Shown here: piece after piece, positions 7,637 through 15,924 of the stretch
How positions within the stretch are numbered: position 1 is the stretch's first letter
How the letters are laid out: each line of letters starts with the position of its first letter
Source: G963664115 sp965263045
GTDB lineage: Bacteria > Acidobacteriota > Terriglobia > 20CM-2-55-15
Assembly: GCA_965263045.1 (NCBI GenBank)
Contig: CBDHGK010000041.1
Span: forward strand, 5,766,001-5,830,000
DNA: 64,000 nt
Direction: 5' to 3'
Position numbers and translations under genes: made by a program
Notes under the pieces: generated by a model
Seen by the model: only the letters and a program-made list of their open reading frames with translations
Database searches by the model: none
What the model was told of the DNA's origin: nothing

Positions 7637-9532
7637 ATGGCACGATCCTGGAGTGTAGTCACCACCACCTGTGTAGTTTTCGGAGTATTCCTGCTGGGCT
7701 GGAACGTGGCCGAGGCTCAGGAGCGCTGGCTTGAATTGCGTTCGGAAAACTATACGATCGTCGGTGACGTTGATGACGAGGAACTCGTGGACGTAGCGAG
7801 GCGTTTCGAGGCGTTTCATTCGGCCGTTACAGAGATTTTCAGCAGTCGCCAGTATCCGGAGCCAGGCCCCATGACCATTGTCGTCGCCGATGACGACGAC
7901 TTGTTGGAAGAGGTGGGCCTGACAGATGGCGATGCGTATTTCCTGGCGGACAGGCGTGAACCCTATGTCGCCATGCTCACGGAAGCCAATCGCCGGAGGC
8001 CCTTCGATCGCGCTCTTCACGATTATTTCCACGCGATTGCCGGAGCGAGTATTCCCAATGCACCGTTGTGGCTCGTCGAGGGCCTGGCAGAGTTTTACCG
8101 GACCGTCACGTGGTCGCCGGAAGGGACAGAACTGCAGATTGGACGGCCGATCGATTCCTTTGTGAGGCTGGTCCGCGACGAGGGAGCCCTCCTCAGTTTC
8201 GACGAACTCTTTGCCGTGACTCCCGATTCGGAATCCTATGGCGAGGCCGACCGAGACAACATCTACCATGCGCAGACGTGGGCCTTCGTTCACTTCCTCA
8301 TGACGCGGAACGAGGGTCAGGGCTATGCAGCCGTGATCCGTTTCGTGCGGTTGATGGCATCGGACATCCCCTTCGAAGAAGCAGTCGACGATGCCCTGGG
8401 GGTGAGTTTTCGGACCCTGATCAACGATTTTGAGAATAGCGTCAGGCAACAGGGAACCTACCCCTTCCTTACGTTGGCCGTTGGCAATGCAACGCGTGGA
8501 GTGGGCCCGGCCGAAGCGGTGGGGATATCACCGGCCGCAGCCGAAACCCGGCTCGCAGAGCTGTTGATTCGCCAGGGTGCAACCGCGGCGGCGGTGGAAC
8601 GACTCCAACGCGCGATCGAATTGGATCCAGGTTCCCGCGTGGCCCGGTCTACCATGGGCCGCTTCCTGATCGACCAGGCCCGTTTTGACGAGGCACGGCT
8701 CAGTCTGGAACCGGTAGTCAACGGAACCGATGCTGGCTTCCTCAGCCACTACTACTACGCGGTTTCCCTGCTCAGAGGCGATCCCGAGCCCAGCCCGGCT
8801 CGACTGGCTGATGCCCGGACCGCGTTGAGGGAGGCGATCCGCATCGGCCCTCGTTTCGGAGACAGCTACCAGGAACTAGCGCTCAGCTACCTCGGTACTA
8901 ATGAAAACCTGGATGAAGCAGCCGAACTTCTCGATGCAGCCCTTGAACTCAGACCCCGACATCCGGACTACCGGATCAGCCTGGGCAGGGTACTTATTGA
9001 ACAGGAGCGTTTTGCCGATGCCCGAACTCTACTCGGTCCTCTGGTGAATCCAATCCAACATCCAGACACACGTCGGCGTGCACAGTCCGTCCTGCAATCG
9101 ATAGAAGGTCTCGAAGGTGCCCCGGGTGTGATCGGAGACGGTTTCGTTGAAATTACGCGAACGGAACTTGCGCCAGACGAAGCGGAACCCCAGCCACCGG
9201 ATCCTGCACCACAGGTTAGCCCGGGCATCGGCTTTGACCGGTTCGAATTGACTCGGATCGTGACCGGAGAGCAGCAGAACGGGCTGCTGACGTTGATCGA
9301 TTGCCGGGAAGGGCTGACGTTGACCGTAGAAGCGGATTCGGGTACTTTTTTGTTTCACACAGATTCTCCCGAGCGAGTTGAATTCGCGACGTTCAGTGCC
9401 GGCGTGGGCAATGAAGTCGCCTGCGGCCCGTTGGACCCCCCTCCTCCGGTTGTGATTACATTCCAGGCAGCACCTGCAGGCAGTGAGTTCGCCGGCGTGC
9501 CGAGTAAAATCGAATTTGTGGCTGCTCCCTGA
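7637..9532 (+). CDS. Secreted TPR protein with degenerate metallopeptidase domain (DUF1570-like)
   Basis: About 631 aa with a signal peptide (hydrophobic core to VAEAQ). The N-terminal 250 residues look like a gluzincin-type peptidase domain: HDYFH (residues 128-132) stands where HExxH is expected and WLVEGLAEFY (from residue 145) supplies the downstream glutamates. The catalytic Glu is thus Asp. Residues about 280-480 hold TPR-like helical repeats (AVERLQRAIELDPGSRVARS, AELLDAALELRPRHPDYR), and the tail is a beta-rich domain. Start ATG 7637 is preferred; GTG 7622 would add five residues. A paralogue follows after 20 bases. Function unknown; envelope scaffolding or cryptic proteolysis are both possible. 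Confidence 0.65.
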   Translation: MARSWSVVTTTCVVFGVFLLGWNVAEAQERWLELRSENYTIVGDVDDEELVDVARRFEAFHSAVTEIFSSRQYPEPGPMTIVVADDDDLLEEVGLTDGDAYFLADRREPYVAMLTEANRRRPFDRALHDYFHAIAGASIPNAPLWLVEGLAEFYRTVTWSPEGTELQIGRPIDSFVRLVRDEGALLSFDELFAVTPDSESYGEADRDNIYHAQTWAFVHFLMTRNEGQGYAAVIRFVRLMASDIPFEEAVDDALGVSFRTLINDFENSVRQQGTYPFLTLAVGNATRGVGPAEAVGISPAAAETRLAELLIRQGATAAAVERLQRAIELDPGSRVARSTMGRFLIDQARFDEARLSLEPVVNGTDAGFLSHYYYAVSLLRGDPEPSPARLADARTALREAIRIGPRFGDSYQELALSYLGTNENLDEAAELLDAALELRPRHPDYRISLGRVLIEQERFADARTLLGPLVNPIQHPDTRRRAQSVLQSIEGLEGAPGVIGDGFVEITRTELAPDEAEPQPPDPAPQVSPGIGFDRFELTRIVTGEQQNGLLTLIDCREGLTLTVEADSGTFLFHTDSPERVEFATFSAGVGNEVACGPLDPPPPVVITFQAAPAGSEFAGVPSKIEFVAAP

Positions 9533-9552
9533 GAGCGAAAAACTAGTTCTAT

Positions 9553-11334
9553 ATGAATGTAAAGCGATCCGCTCAAGCGCTGGCCCTAATTGCAGGCGTG
9601 CTTTTTGCGCCATATGTGCTTCGGGCGCAAACATCGTGGATTGCCATTGATTCGGAACATTTCCGTCTTTACACGGACACCGATGCCAATAAGGGCGGCC
9701 GGTTGCTCGAAGATCTCGAAGGGCGCTACCATGTGTTTTCGCAGGCCTTCTATCCGCTGGAATCCCGGCCCTCACCCATTCGAGTCATCCTGTTTGACGA
9801 TCGTCAAGCCTTCCTGGAATGGGTTCCCGAAGCTTTTAAGATGCACAATCATGCCGCTTACACTCTCCTGGGCCCCGGCGGGCCGTTTGTGCTTGCGCGC
9901 GACAGCTCGCCCGAATCGATTGCCGATGATGTGGGCCATTCTCTAGGGCACCTCCTGCTGTCGCGATCCGTGTTGTGGCAGCCGTTCTGGTTGCAGGAGG
10001 GAATCGGTGAATATCTCAGGCAATTGGGGCGGGGCGGCGGCGACGATCCGGTATCTCCCGCAGACGGATTCTCTCTCGCCGACGTTCTAACGATCGTACC
10101 CAGCCAGAACTACGATGACCTCGCCGAGGGCGGGGTCTTTCGACTCCAGTCCTATCACCTGTTGCGTGTTCTCCTGGAGCGGTACCCGGAAGAATTCGAC
10201 ACCTACATGCGGTCGTTGGGAGGTGCACAGGGATTCGACGCCACTCCCGCAGTAGATTCCGAGAGCCTGGAAAGCGAATTGTTTCAGTATGAAGATGGCG
10301 GCCTGTCTTTTGCGCCCATGGGTCTATCGGGTGAGCCCAGGGCTGTGCCTGCCGGCGAACGCGATGCCATGCTGGGAGACCTTGCGATGTCGGCCGGATA
10401 CGCACCGCGCTCCAGGAGCTTCTACGCGGACAGTCCGCTGGAAGCCGCTCGCATTGGATTGGCCCGCCTCGGTCAGGGCCGAGCCGGGTCTGGAGGGCGC
10501 CAGGCCTTCGAACGGCTTTTAGTGGACTTCCCCGAATCGGGCCTTGCCCATTACTACCTGGGCACCCTCGAGCCGGAAACGGCCGAAGATCGGCGGGTGC
10601 AGATTGTTGCCCTTGAACGTGCGGTTGAGTTAATGCCACGGTCTGGACGGGCGCGGGCGGAGTTGGGATGGCTGTACGTTCTCGATGAGCGGCCCGGGGC
10701 GGCGCTTCCGCTCGTGGATCGGGCTCTGGAGTTGGAGCCGGAACTTGGAGATCGTTTCTACGAAATCCTTGCTGAGGCCTGGATGAGGCTCGGCGACTAC
10801 GAGGCGGCCGGTGAATCTATTCAGATTGCCGCGTCTCTGCCCCATTCAGACCTATCGTTGCTGGAGCGCTACGACCGGCTGGTTCCCGAGTTTTACAGAA
10901 AGATGGAATCGCATCGCCGGCTGGGTGAGGCCGAACGTGTGGAAGCATTGCGGCGGGAGGTCGAGGCGATATCGGACCGGGTCGACCCTCGACCGTTCCC
11001 CGTCCCCGAGGCGCCGGCGCCTGTGGGCCGGATCAGCTACTCGATATCGTCTGGCCGGACGCAGGGAGTCACCCCACCGCCCATCCGGGAGTCGCCCATG
11101 CCAGATTACGCCCCTGATTTGAGGCGTCGGGGTGTGGAGGGACGTGTCGTCGTCGAAGTCGATCTGGACCGCCGGGGAAGGATTGCCGATCTTCGCATTC
11201 TCTCATCCGAAGATCCCGAGTTGTCAGCACTGGCCGTCGACGCCCTCGGTCGGTGGCTTTTTGACCCGGCCCGGCGGGGCTTTGAATCGACGGAGTACTC
11301 TTTCCGGTTGACCCTTACTTTCTACCTGGAGTGA
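9553..11334 (+). CDS. Secreted TPR protein with inactive peptidase-like domain and TonB C-terminal domain
   Basis: A 593-aa paralogue of the preceding gene: signal peptide (cleavage near VLRAQ), peptidase-like domain with HSLGH at residues 129-133 (Ser replaces the catalytic Glu) and WLQEGIGEYL, then TPR-like helices (IVALERAVELMPRSGRARAE and following). Unlike its neighbour it ends in a TonB C-terminal/energy-transducer-like domain (about residues 510-593), with VVVEVDLDRRGRIADLRIL and ALAVDALGRWLFDPAR. Such domains bind TonB boxes or peptidoglycan; with no N-terminal TM anchor beyond the signal it probably acts free in the periplasm. Loss of the catalytic residue points to a binding, not cutting, role. 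Confidence 0.65.
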   Translation: MNVKRSAQALALIAGVLFAPYVLRAQTSWIAIDSEHFRLYTDTDANKGGRLLEDLEGRYHVFSQAFYPLESRPSPIRVILFDDRQAFLEWVPEAFKMHNHAAYTLLGPGGPFVLARDSSPESIADDVGHSLGHLLLSRSVLWQPFWLQEGIGEYLRQLGRGGGDDPVSPADGFSLADVLTIVPSQNYDDLAEGGVFRLQSYHLLRVLLERYPEEFDTYMRSLGGAQGFDATPAVDSESLESELFQYEDGGLSFAPMGLSGEPRAVPAGERDAMLGDLAMSAGYAPRSRSFYADSPLEAARIGLARLGQGRAGSGGRQAFERLLVDFPESGLAHYYLGTLEPETAEDRRVQIVALERAVELMPRSGRARAELGWLYVLDERPGAALPLVDRALELEPELGDRFYEILAEAWMRLGDYEAAGESIQIAASLPHSDLSLLERYDRLVPEFYRKMESHRRLGEAERVEALRREVEAISDRVDPRPFPVPEAPAPVGRISYSISSGRTQGVTPPPIRESPMPDYAPDLRRRGVEGRVVVEVDLDRRGRIADLRILSSEDPELSALAVDALGRWLFDPARRGFESTEYSFRLTLTFYLE

Positions 11335-11376
11335 CGTGGGTGTGCCTCTTGTAGTCTTGGGTAGAGAGGGGATTGA

Positions 11377-12183
11377 ATGACCTTACGAAACCTCTGGTTT
11401 TTCCTGATCCGACTGAAGGCCAGCCGGAGCCTTTTGCGCAATCTCGTGGTTCGGGACCTGAAGCATCGCTATGTGGGTTCAGTCGGTGGGTTTTTCTGGT
11501 CGGTCGTACATCCCATCGTCCTGCTCATCTGTTATTACTTCGTTCTGACAGTGGTCATGAACGTCCGTCTGGGGCCGGAGTATGCGACGCAGAATTTCGC
11601 GCTCTTTCTGTTTTGCGGGATTCTGCCGTGGCTGATGTTTCAGGAGACCGTGCTACGCAACTGTACGTCGGTGACCGACAACGCGAGCTTAATCACAAAG
11701 ACGATCATTCCCTCCGAAGTCCTCCCGATGTCCATCATGATATCGAACCTGATCCATCACTTGATCGGTATCGCGATTCTGATCGGCGCCCTCCTGGTGT
11801 TCCATGTCGTGGAACTGTCCGTCGTGTGGGTGCTTGCCTACCTGCCGATTCTGATTCTTCTCGCCCAGGGTCTGGGGTGGCTCGTCTCGAGCCTTAACGT
11901 TTTTTTTCGAGATACGAGCCAGGTCTTGACCGTTGCAATGGTTTTCTGGTTCTGGTTCACACCAATTTTCTATCCTCCCGAGCTGGTTCCTGAGAGCTTC
12001 CGGTTGATTATGGCCATCAATCCCATGGCCACTGTGGTCACCGGATACCGGAATGCGTTTCTTCAGATGGAACCCCCCGAAGTGGCGCACATCCTGATCC
12101 TACTGGCGTGGACGGCATTCATCTTCCTGGCTGGCGCTCTCTTCTTCCGCCGTTCCAAGGCGGCTTTCGCAGACGTGCTGTAA
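11377..12183 (+). CDS. ABC-2 type polysaccharide/O-antigen export permease (Wzm/KpsM-like)
   Basis: A 268-aa inner-membrane protein with about six hydrophobic segments. The N-terminal amphipathic part LVVRDLKHRYVGSVGGFFWS is the conserved cytoplasmic coupling region of Wzm/TagG/KpsM permeases, and PMATVVTGYRNAF near residues 210-222 is the usual late motif. Partner should be an ATPase (Wzt/KpsT), normally directly downstream, but here the next items are a tandem repeat and a toxin-antitoxin pair, so the permease is an orphan. A glycosyltransferase fusion sits 1.1 kb away on the other strand, consistent with remains of a glycan-export locus. ATG 11377 has GAGGGGA a few bases upstream. Confidence 0.8.
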   Translation: MTLRNLWFFLIRLKASRSLLRNLVVRDLKHRYVGSVGGFFWSVVHPIVLLICYYFVLTVVMNVRLGPEYATQNFALFLFCGILPWLMFQETVLRNCTSVTDNASLITKTIIPSEVLPMSIMISNLIHHLIGIAILIGALLVFHVVELSVVWVLAYLPILILLAQGLGWLVSSLNVFFRDTSQVLTVAMVFWFWFTPIFYPPELVPESFRLIMAINPMATVVTGYRNAFLQMEPPEVAHILILLAWTAFIFLAGALFFRRSKAAFADVL

Positions 12184-12219
12184 GCATATACATGAACCGA
12201 GGCCGCTGATCATCGACCG

Positions 12220-12284
12220 AAATCGTCGCCCAGGCGAAATCGTCGCCCAGGCGAAATCGTCGCCCAGGCGGGACCGTCGCCCAG
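12220..12284 (+). repeat. 17-bp tandem repeat, 3.8 copies
   Basis: Three perfect copies of AAATCGTCGCCCAGGCG (12220-12236, 12237-12253, 12254-12270) and a fourth, diverged partial copy to 12284. Lies between the export permease and the toxin-antitoxin pair. Unit length is not a multiple of three and nothing suggests coding. Confidence 0.9.
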
Positions 12285-12329
12285 AATTCTTCGAAGGTGG
12301 CCGCGTCAGACCCTAATAGATTGGCAGTG

Positions 12330-12364
12330 GGTCAGGTATATGACCTACTTTATAGTCATGACTA
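12330..12364 (+). promoter_or_regulatory. Palindromic operator-like sites of the toxin-antitoxin pair
   Basis: GGTCA-N6-TGACC at 12330-12345 and a perfect 12-bp palindrome TAGTCATGACTA at 12353-12364 share GTCA/TGAC half-sites. They overlap the two possible ATG codons of the antitoxin. Phd-family antitoxins repress their own operon by binding such palindromes, so autoregulation is inferred. Confidence 0.5.
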
Positions 12365-12615
12365 AGGCCAACATAAACGAAGTCAAATCGCGTCTCTCCA
12401 GCTACGTCGAAAGGGTCGAAGCGGGCGAGACTATTCTTCTCTGCAAGCGCAACGTTCCGGTTGCCCGAATCTGCCCGATCGAAAAAAATGAAACGCACGC
12501 GCCGATTCTGGGGTCCGCCGCAGGACAAGGCCAGGTCCTGCCGGAGTTCTATGAACCCATGACCGAAGAAGAGTGGGCCTTGTGGGAGGGCGGGTCGCGA
12601 GACAGGTCCACATGA
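12358..12615 (+). CDS. Phd/YefM-family antitoxin
   Basis: About 85 aa from ATG 12358 (an in-frame ATG at 12340 would add six residues). The opening MTKANINEVKSRLSSYVERV followed by GETILLCKRNVPVARICPI is the Phd/YefM DNA-binding fold: a short beta hairpin and helix, then the basic strand that ends in a P-I motif. The C-terminal half (LPEFYEPMTEEEWALWEG) is acidic and likely wraps the toxin. Stop codon overlaps the toxin start (ATGA), so the two are translationally coupled. The start at 12358 lies inside a palindrome that may serve as operator. Confidence 0.82.
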   Translation: MTKANINEVKSRLSSYVERVEAGETILLCKRNVPVARICPIEKNETHAPILGSAAGQGQVLPEFYEPMTEEEWALWEGGSRDRST

Positions 12616-12998
12616 AGTTGTTGCTCGACACCGTTACGTTTTTGCATGCGGTTCTCGATCCTGCCAACTTGTCTTCCGAACCCCGGGATCTGCTCCTCGA
12701 TCCCAACAATGAGAGATACCTGAGCGCCATTTCGGCCTGCGAGATTACGATTAAGAGCGCGTTGGGAAAGATCGAGCTGCAGGAGCGCCCAGACCGGTTC
12801 GTTCCCAGACATCGCGTGCAACTGGGAGCGAAAGCCCTCTCTCTGGACGAAGAGTCCGCCCTCCACGTCACCCGACTTCCCGACATCCACCGTGATCCGT
12901 TCGACCGCATTCTGATTTGCCAGGCGATTGTACACGGGATGCTCCTGCTGACCCCGGACGAACAGATTGTCCGCTATCCGGTCCGAACCGCCTGGTAG
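12612..12998 (+). CDS. PIN-domain toxin (VapC-like ribonuclease)
   Basis: A 128-aa PIN nuclease. The four acidic metal ligands are present: Asp6 (MKLLLDT), Glu44 (SACEITIKSALGKIEL), Asp95/Asp98 (HRDPFDRIL) and Asp116 (LLTPDEQI). The SACEITIKSALGKIEL and HRDPFDRILICQA segments are typical of the VapC group paired with Phd/YefM antitoxins. It should cleave RNA, often tRNA or rRNA, when the antitoxin is lost. I start it at ATG 12612, which overlaps the antitoxin stop; an upstream in-frame start at 12573 would run through the antitoxin tail and has no support. All catalytic residues intact, so it is probably active. Confidence 0.85.
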   Translation: MKLLLDTVTFLHAVLDPANLSSEPRDLLLDPNNERYLSAISACEITIKSALGKIELQERPDRFVPRHRVQLGAKALSLDEESALHVTRLPDIHRDPFDRILICQAIVHGMLLLTPDEQIVRYPVRTAW

Positions 12999-13314
12999 AT
13001 TTACAACTCCGCACTCTTTAGATCAGCAGCCACTTGCCCATGTTTCGCTCCCCGTAGAACGGGCTGATAACCTGGGTTTCTGACCAGTTGAGCGGCAACC
13101 TTGCAGTGAAGGCTACCCGTAGGTCTTCACCACAGAGCGGCCGAGAGGGTGCCGGGAGAAGCCAAAACTGGAGCGGAGGTGTCGGGTTTGAGCGTGATGC
13201 GAGGAGGCGGATTGCATGTGACGGAGAACTACGGTCGGAAGGTGCACATGGGCAACCTGATGGCCACCGATCACGCATTCCGTTCGCCGGCGCAAGGGCG
13301 CATTGCCTGGCCGT
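12999..13314. other. 316-bp non-coding stretch between toxin and glycosyltransferase
   Basis: Several open frames cross it on both strands but none has a family match I recognise. The minus-strand frame ending at 13018 has a protein-like C-terminus (ETQVISPFYGERNMGKWLLI), so this could be the remnant of a lost gene, but its upstream part is low-complexity. No hairpin terminator is obvious. Confidence 0.4.
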
Positions 13315-15849
13315 TCACTCGGGCGGGCGCAACAGTTTTTCGGTCAGCTGTCCCACTGCCAGTGGTTGCGCCCGTGTTCCAATGGCTCCGGTCTTCAAGC
13401 CGCCACCAAAAATGGAATCCAGTTGTTCGCTGAATCGTTGTGGAGAGCAATCAACCCCGACCTTTTCCAGCGCGGACAATCTAATCGATTCCCAGAATAC
13501 GGGTTCTTCATATAACTCGATCACACGTCGGGCGAATGTATGAGCTTCGTCGGCAACGCTCAGGTGAATCCGATCCTGCCAGTCAAGCTGCGCAGCCAGT
13601 AAGGTCGTTGCCACAACGGGCAGTCCGTGGGCCGCCGCCTCATGCACTTTGTGGGGTAACCCGGCTCCAAATCGAGTCGGGGCAACAAAGACTCTGTGGT
13701 TTGCGTACAAAGAGGTCAGATCCTCCACAGTTCCAAGCACCCGCACCCCTTCGAATGCGCGTGAACGTATTCGGTCGGATCTGTCAATACCGGCAATGGT
13801 GAATCGGATGCCCGAACCCAGCGCTTGACGCACCTGGGGCAGTACATGATCCAGAAACCACAGGACCGAGTCGCCGTTTGGGCTGGTATCTTCGTAGATC
13901 GCGCCGACGAAGAGGATTCCGTTACGTTGTTCAAATCCGACCGGGCCTGGTGCGGCGTGCATCGTATGACCCAGGATCTCGACGCGACGGATTCCGTGTT
14001 CGGTGAAAATATGGCCTTCCCGTTCCGAAACCGCGGTGACAATGTCGGCCGGAGCCGCGAGTCCGATTTCCGTCCGAATGGCTCGCTCGCGCTCCTGCTC
14101 TGTTACGATTTCGCCGGCGATTTCCCGGCTTCCCAGTGCTCGCAAACTGAAGACCGCCTCGGCGTCATAAACGATCGGGATTCCCTCGAACCAGTCCGGG
14201 TGGTTGCGAACGAGCGTTCCCAGATATTCCATGTTGTGCGGTCGGCTGACAAAAATCGTGTCGTAGTAGTGGTTCCGTTCCTCAAGAAAGGTCTCCAGTT
14301 GCGCGATCGTTGATCCGAACATGACCTCCACCTCTCTGGATATATGCCGATAGATTTCCTCCCAGCTCTGGTTTGAATCAGTGGGAAATAAGGTCACGGC
14401 ATGACCCCGGTCCACGACACGTTTGAGAATCTCCTGCGAACGCGGGAAACCTGAACCGGCAGCTCGCGATGGTATCTGATCGTCTATAAACAGCAGTTTT
14501 CTTGGATTGCGCCTGGAGGCGAAGCGGGCATTGAGAATCGCATTGGCATTGGCATTGGGTGCGTGGTGGTGTTTGAGAGTTTCGTGGTGAATTCGAATGA
14601 AGATGTCCTGGTGCGGCCGATGAAGATCCGTGGCGTCGGCCATCGATTTCGAGCTGGCGAACTCGTGGTGCAGAACAAGGGCCGAGGGTTCATATACGAC
14701 GCGCAAGCCTGCCTGCCACAGGCGCATGCAATAATCTGTTTCTTCGTAGTAGGCGGGTTCAAATCGAGGGTCGAAGCCTCCCAGGCGATCGAAAACTTTC
14801 CTGGGTGTCAGTAAGAACGCAGCCGAACAGTAGTCAACGTCGCGTCGGAACATCGCAACAGGATCGAGGGGGTCCAGACCGCGGGCGTATCCCAGGCACG
14901 AACCGTCGTTCCAAACGATGCTTCCAGCCTCCTGCAGGCTCCCGTCCGGCAAGACCAGCTTCCCTCCCACTGCCCCGATGTTGAAATCGCTCGCCAGGGT
15001 TGACAAGGCCGCAGCCAGGGTGCCGGGCAACAGTTCGGTGTCGTTGTTCAGGATCAGCAGGTGCTTCCCCCGTGCCGCTTCCGCAGCCTGGTTCACCCCA
15101 CGGAGAAAGTGGTGATTCTCATGGTTGCGAAGGATCGTTGCGCCGTGAATCCGGGACAAGAGTCTGGAGGTAGAATCTGTGGACGCGTTGTCGACGATTA
15201 TGAGCTCGTAGCTGCCGAGTTGCTCCGTGGACAGCGAGCGCAGGCAAGCCAGGGTCAGTTCAGCGCGATTGAACAGAACCAGAAGAATAGAAACCTGTGG
15301 GTGATCTCCTGCCGCGAAGGACAGCTTCACGCCCGATGTGAGAAAGGCATCCAGCTGGACCGCGGCCAGATCCGCGATCAGGTCACTTGGCAATCGTTCA
15401 AGAGCCCGGTGGATTTCATGTTCCGCCTGCTCCACATCTCGGGGAGGATTCCCCCCGCACGGGTCTATCGCGGTTTCGGGCTCGGGAATGCCTGCGTCGC
15501 CCGACGGGTCGCGGCGAAACCAGGCAGCGGCCCGGCGCAGGGATTCTGTGAGGCGCCACGAGCGGGATTCCAGAACCGCAGAAAGTGTGGACTCGACCCT
15601 CACATGACGCTCGCGCCCGGAGGTGATTTGGGACTGCAGGTCCGCCCGGTCGGTGCGATATCGGTCCGACAACGCCACCGACAGCTGGCGCAGGCGCTCA
15701 ATCGATCCGAACTCTTTCCTCACCAATGTCCCTGCCTGCGTCTGCCTTCGGTTGCTGTAGGAGGGAACGCCTCCGGCTTGGGCCGGCATTCGGTCACACA
15801 ATATGGACTGGGAAGCTGCGACGTCAAACGATACGCGGTCCCGAAACAC
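13315..15849 (-). CDS. Bifunctional glycosyltransferase, GT2 plus GT4-like domains
   Basis: An 844-aa protein on the minus strand, against all its neighbours. N-terminal region (about 1-130) is helical, with SRSWRLTESLRRAAAWF, a motif often seen before GT domains of O-antigen and rhamnan enzymes. The GT2 domain (about 180-410) shows VSILLVLFNRAELTL, IIVDNASTDS, ILNNDTELLPG and YYEETDYCMRLW. The C-terminal domain (about 450-820) is GT4-like, with GLPHKVHEAAAHGLPVVATT. It likely builds two linkages of a cell-surface glycan in the cytoplasm. Pairing with the orphan Wzm-like permease at 11377 is plausible. The start is uncertain; the first 40 residues are poorly conserved in character. Confidence 0.8.
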   Translation of the reverse strand: MFRDRVSFDVAASQSILCDRMPAQAGGVPSYSNRRQTQAGTLVRKEFGSIERLRQLSVALSDRYRTDRADLQSQITSGRERHVRVESTLSAVLESRSWRLTESLRRAAAWFRRDPSGDAGIPEPETAIDPCGGNPPRDVEQAEHEIHRALERLPSDLIADLAAVQLDAFLTSGVKLSFAAGDHPQVSILLVLFNRAELTLACLRSLSTEQLGSYELIIVDNASTDSTSRLLSRIHGATILRNHENHHFLRGVNQAAEAARGKHLLILNNDTELLPGTLAAALSTLASDFNIGAVGGKLVLPDGSLQEAGSIVWNDGSCLGYARGLDPLDPVAMFRRDVDYCSAAFLLTPRKVFDRLGGFDPRFEPAYYEETDYCMRLWQAGLRVVYEPSALVLHHEFASSKSMADATDLHRPHQDIFIRIHHETLKHHHAPNANANAILNARFASRRNPRKLLFIDDQIPSRAAGSGFPRSQEILKRVVDRGHAVTLFPTDSNQSWEEIYRHISREVEVMFGSTIAQLETFLEERNHYYDTIFVSRPHNMEYLGTLVRNHPDWFEGIPIVYDAEAVFSLRALGSREIAGEIVTEQERERAIRTEIGLAAPADIVTAVSEREGHIFTEHGIRRVEILGHTMHAAPGPVGFEQRNGILFVGAIYEDTSPNGDSVLWFLDHVLPQVRQALGSGIRFTIAGIDRSDRIRSRAFEGVRVLGTVEDLTSLYANHRVFVAPTRFGAGLPHKVHEAAAHGLPVVATTLLAAQLDWQDRIHLSVADEAHTFARRVIELYEEPVFWESIRLSALEKVGVDCSPQRFSEQLDSIFGGGLKTGAIGTRAQPLAVGQLTEKLLRPPE

Positions 15850-15924
15850 CAGGCGCGGTATATCCTTAACGGCAATGATAATAGCAGATTGCTACCGCGG
15901 GGCGGTTTGAGATCAGGGGATTCA

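Noticed and set aside
12220..12284. CRISPR array
   Set aside because: The 17-bp units are directly joined without spacers, as are the 29-bp units at 31027; no cas genes are present.
13018..13278. Minus-strand 86-codon frame between the toxin and glycosyltransferase genes
   Set aside because: Its C-terminus looks protein-like, but the rest is low-complexity and no family is recognised; kept only as a possible gene remnant.
15061..15924. Open frame extending ispE upstream by 288 codons
   Set aside because: It runs antisense to the GT2-GT4 glycosyltransferase, whose domains are clear; the IspE fold begins at 15925 with a ribosome-binding site.
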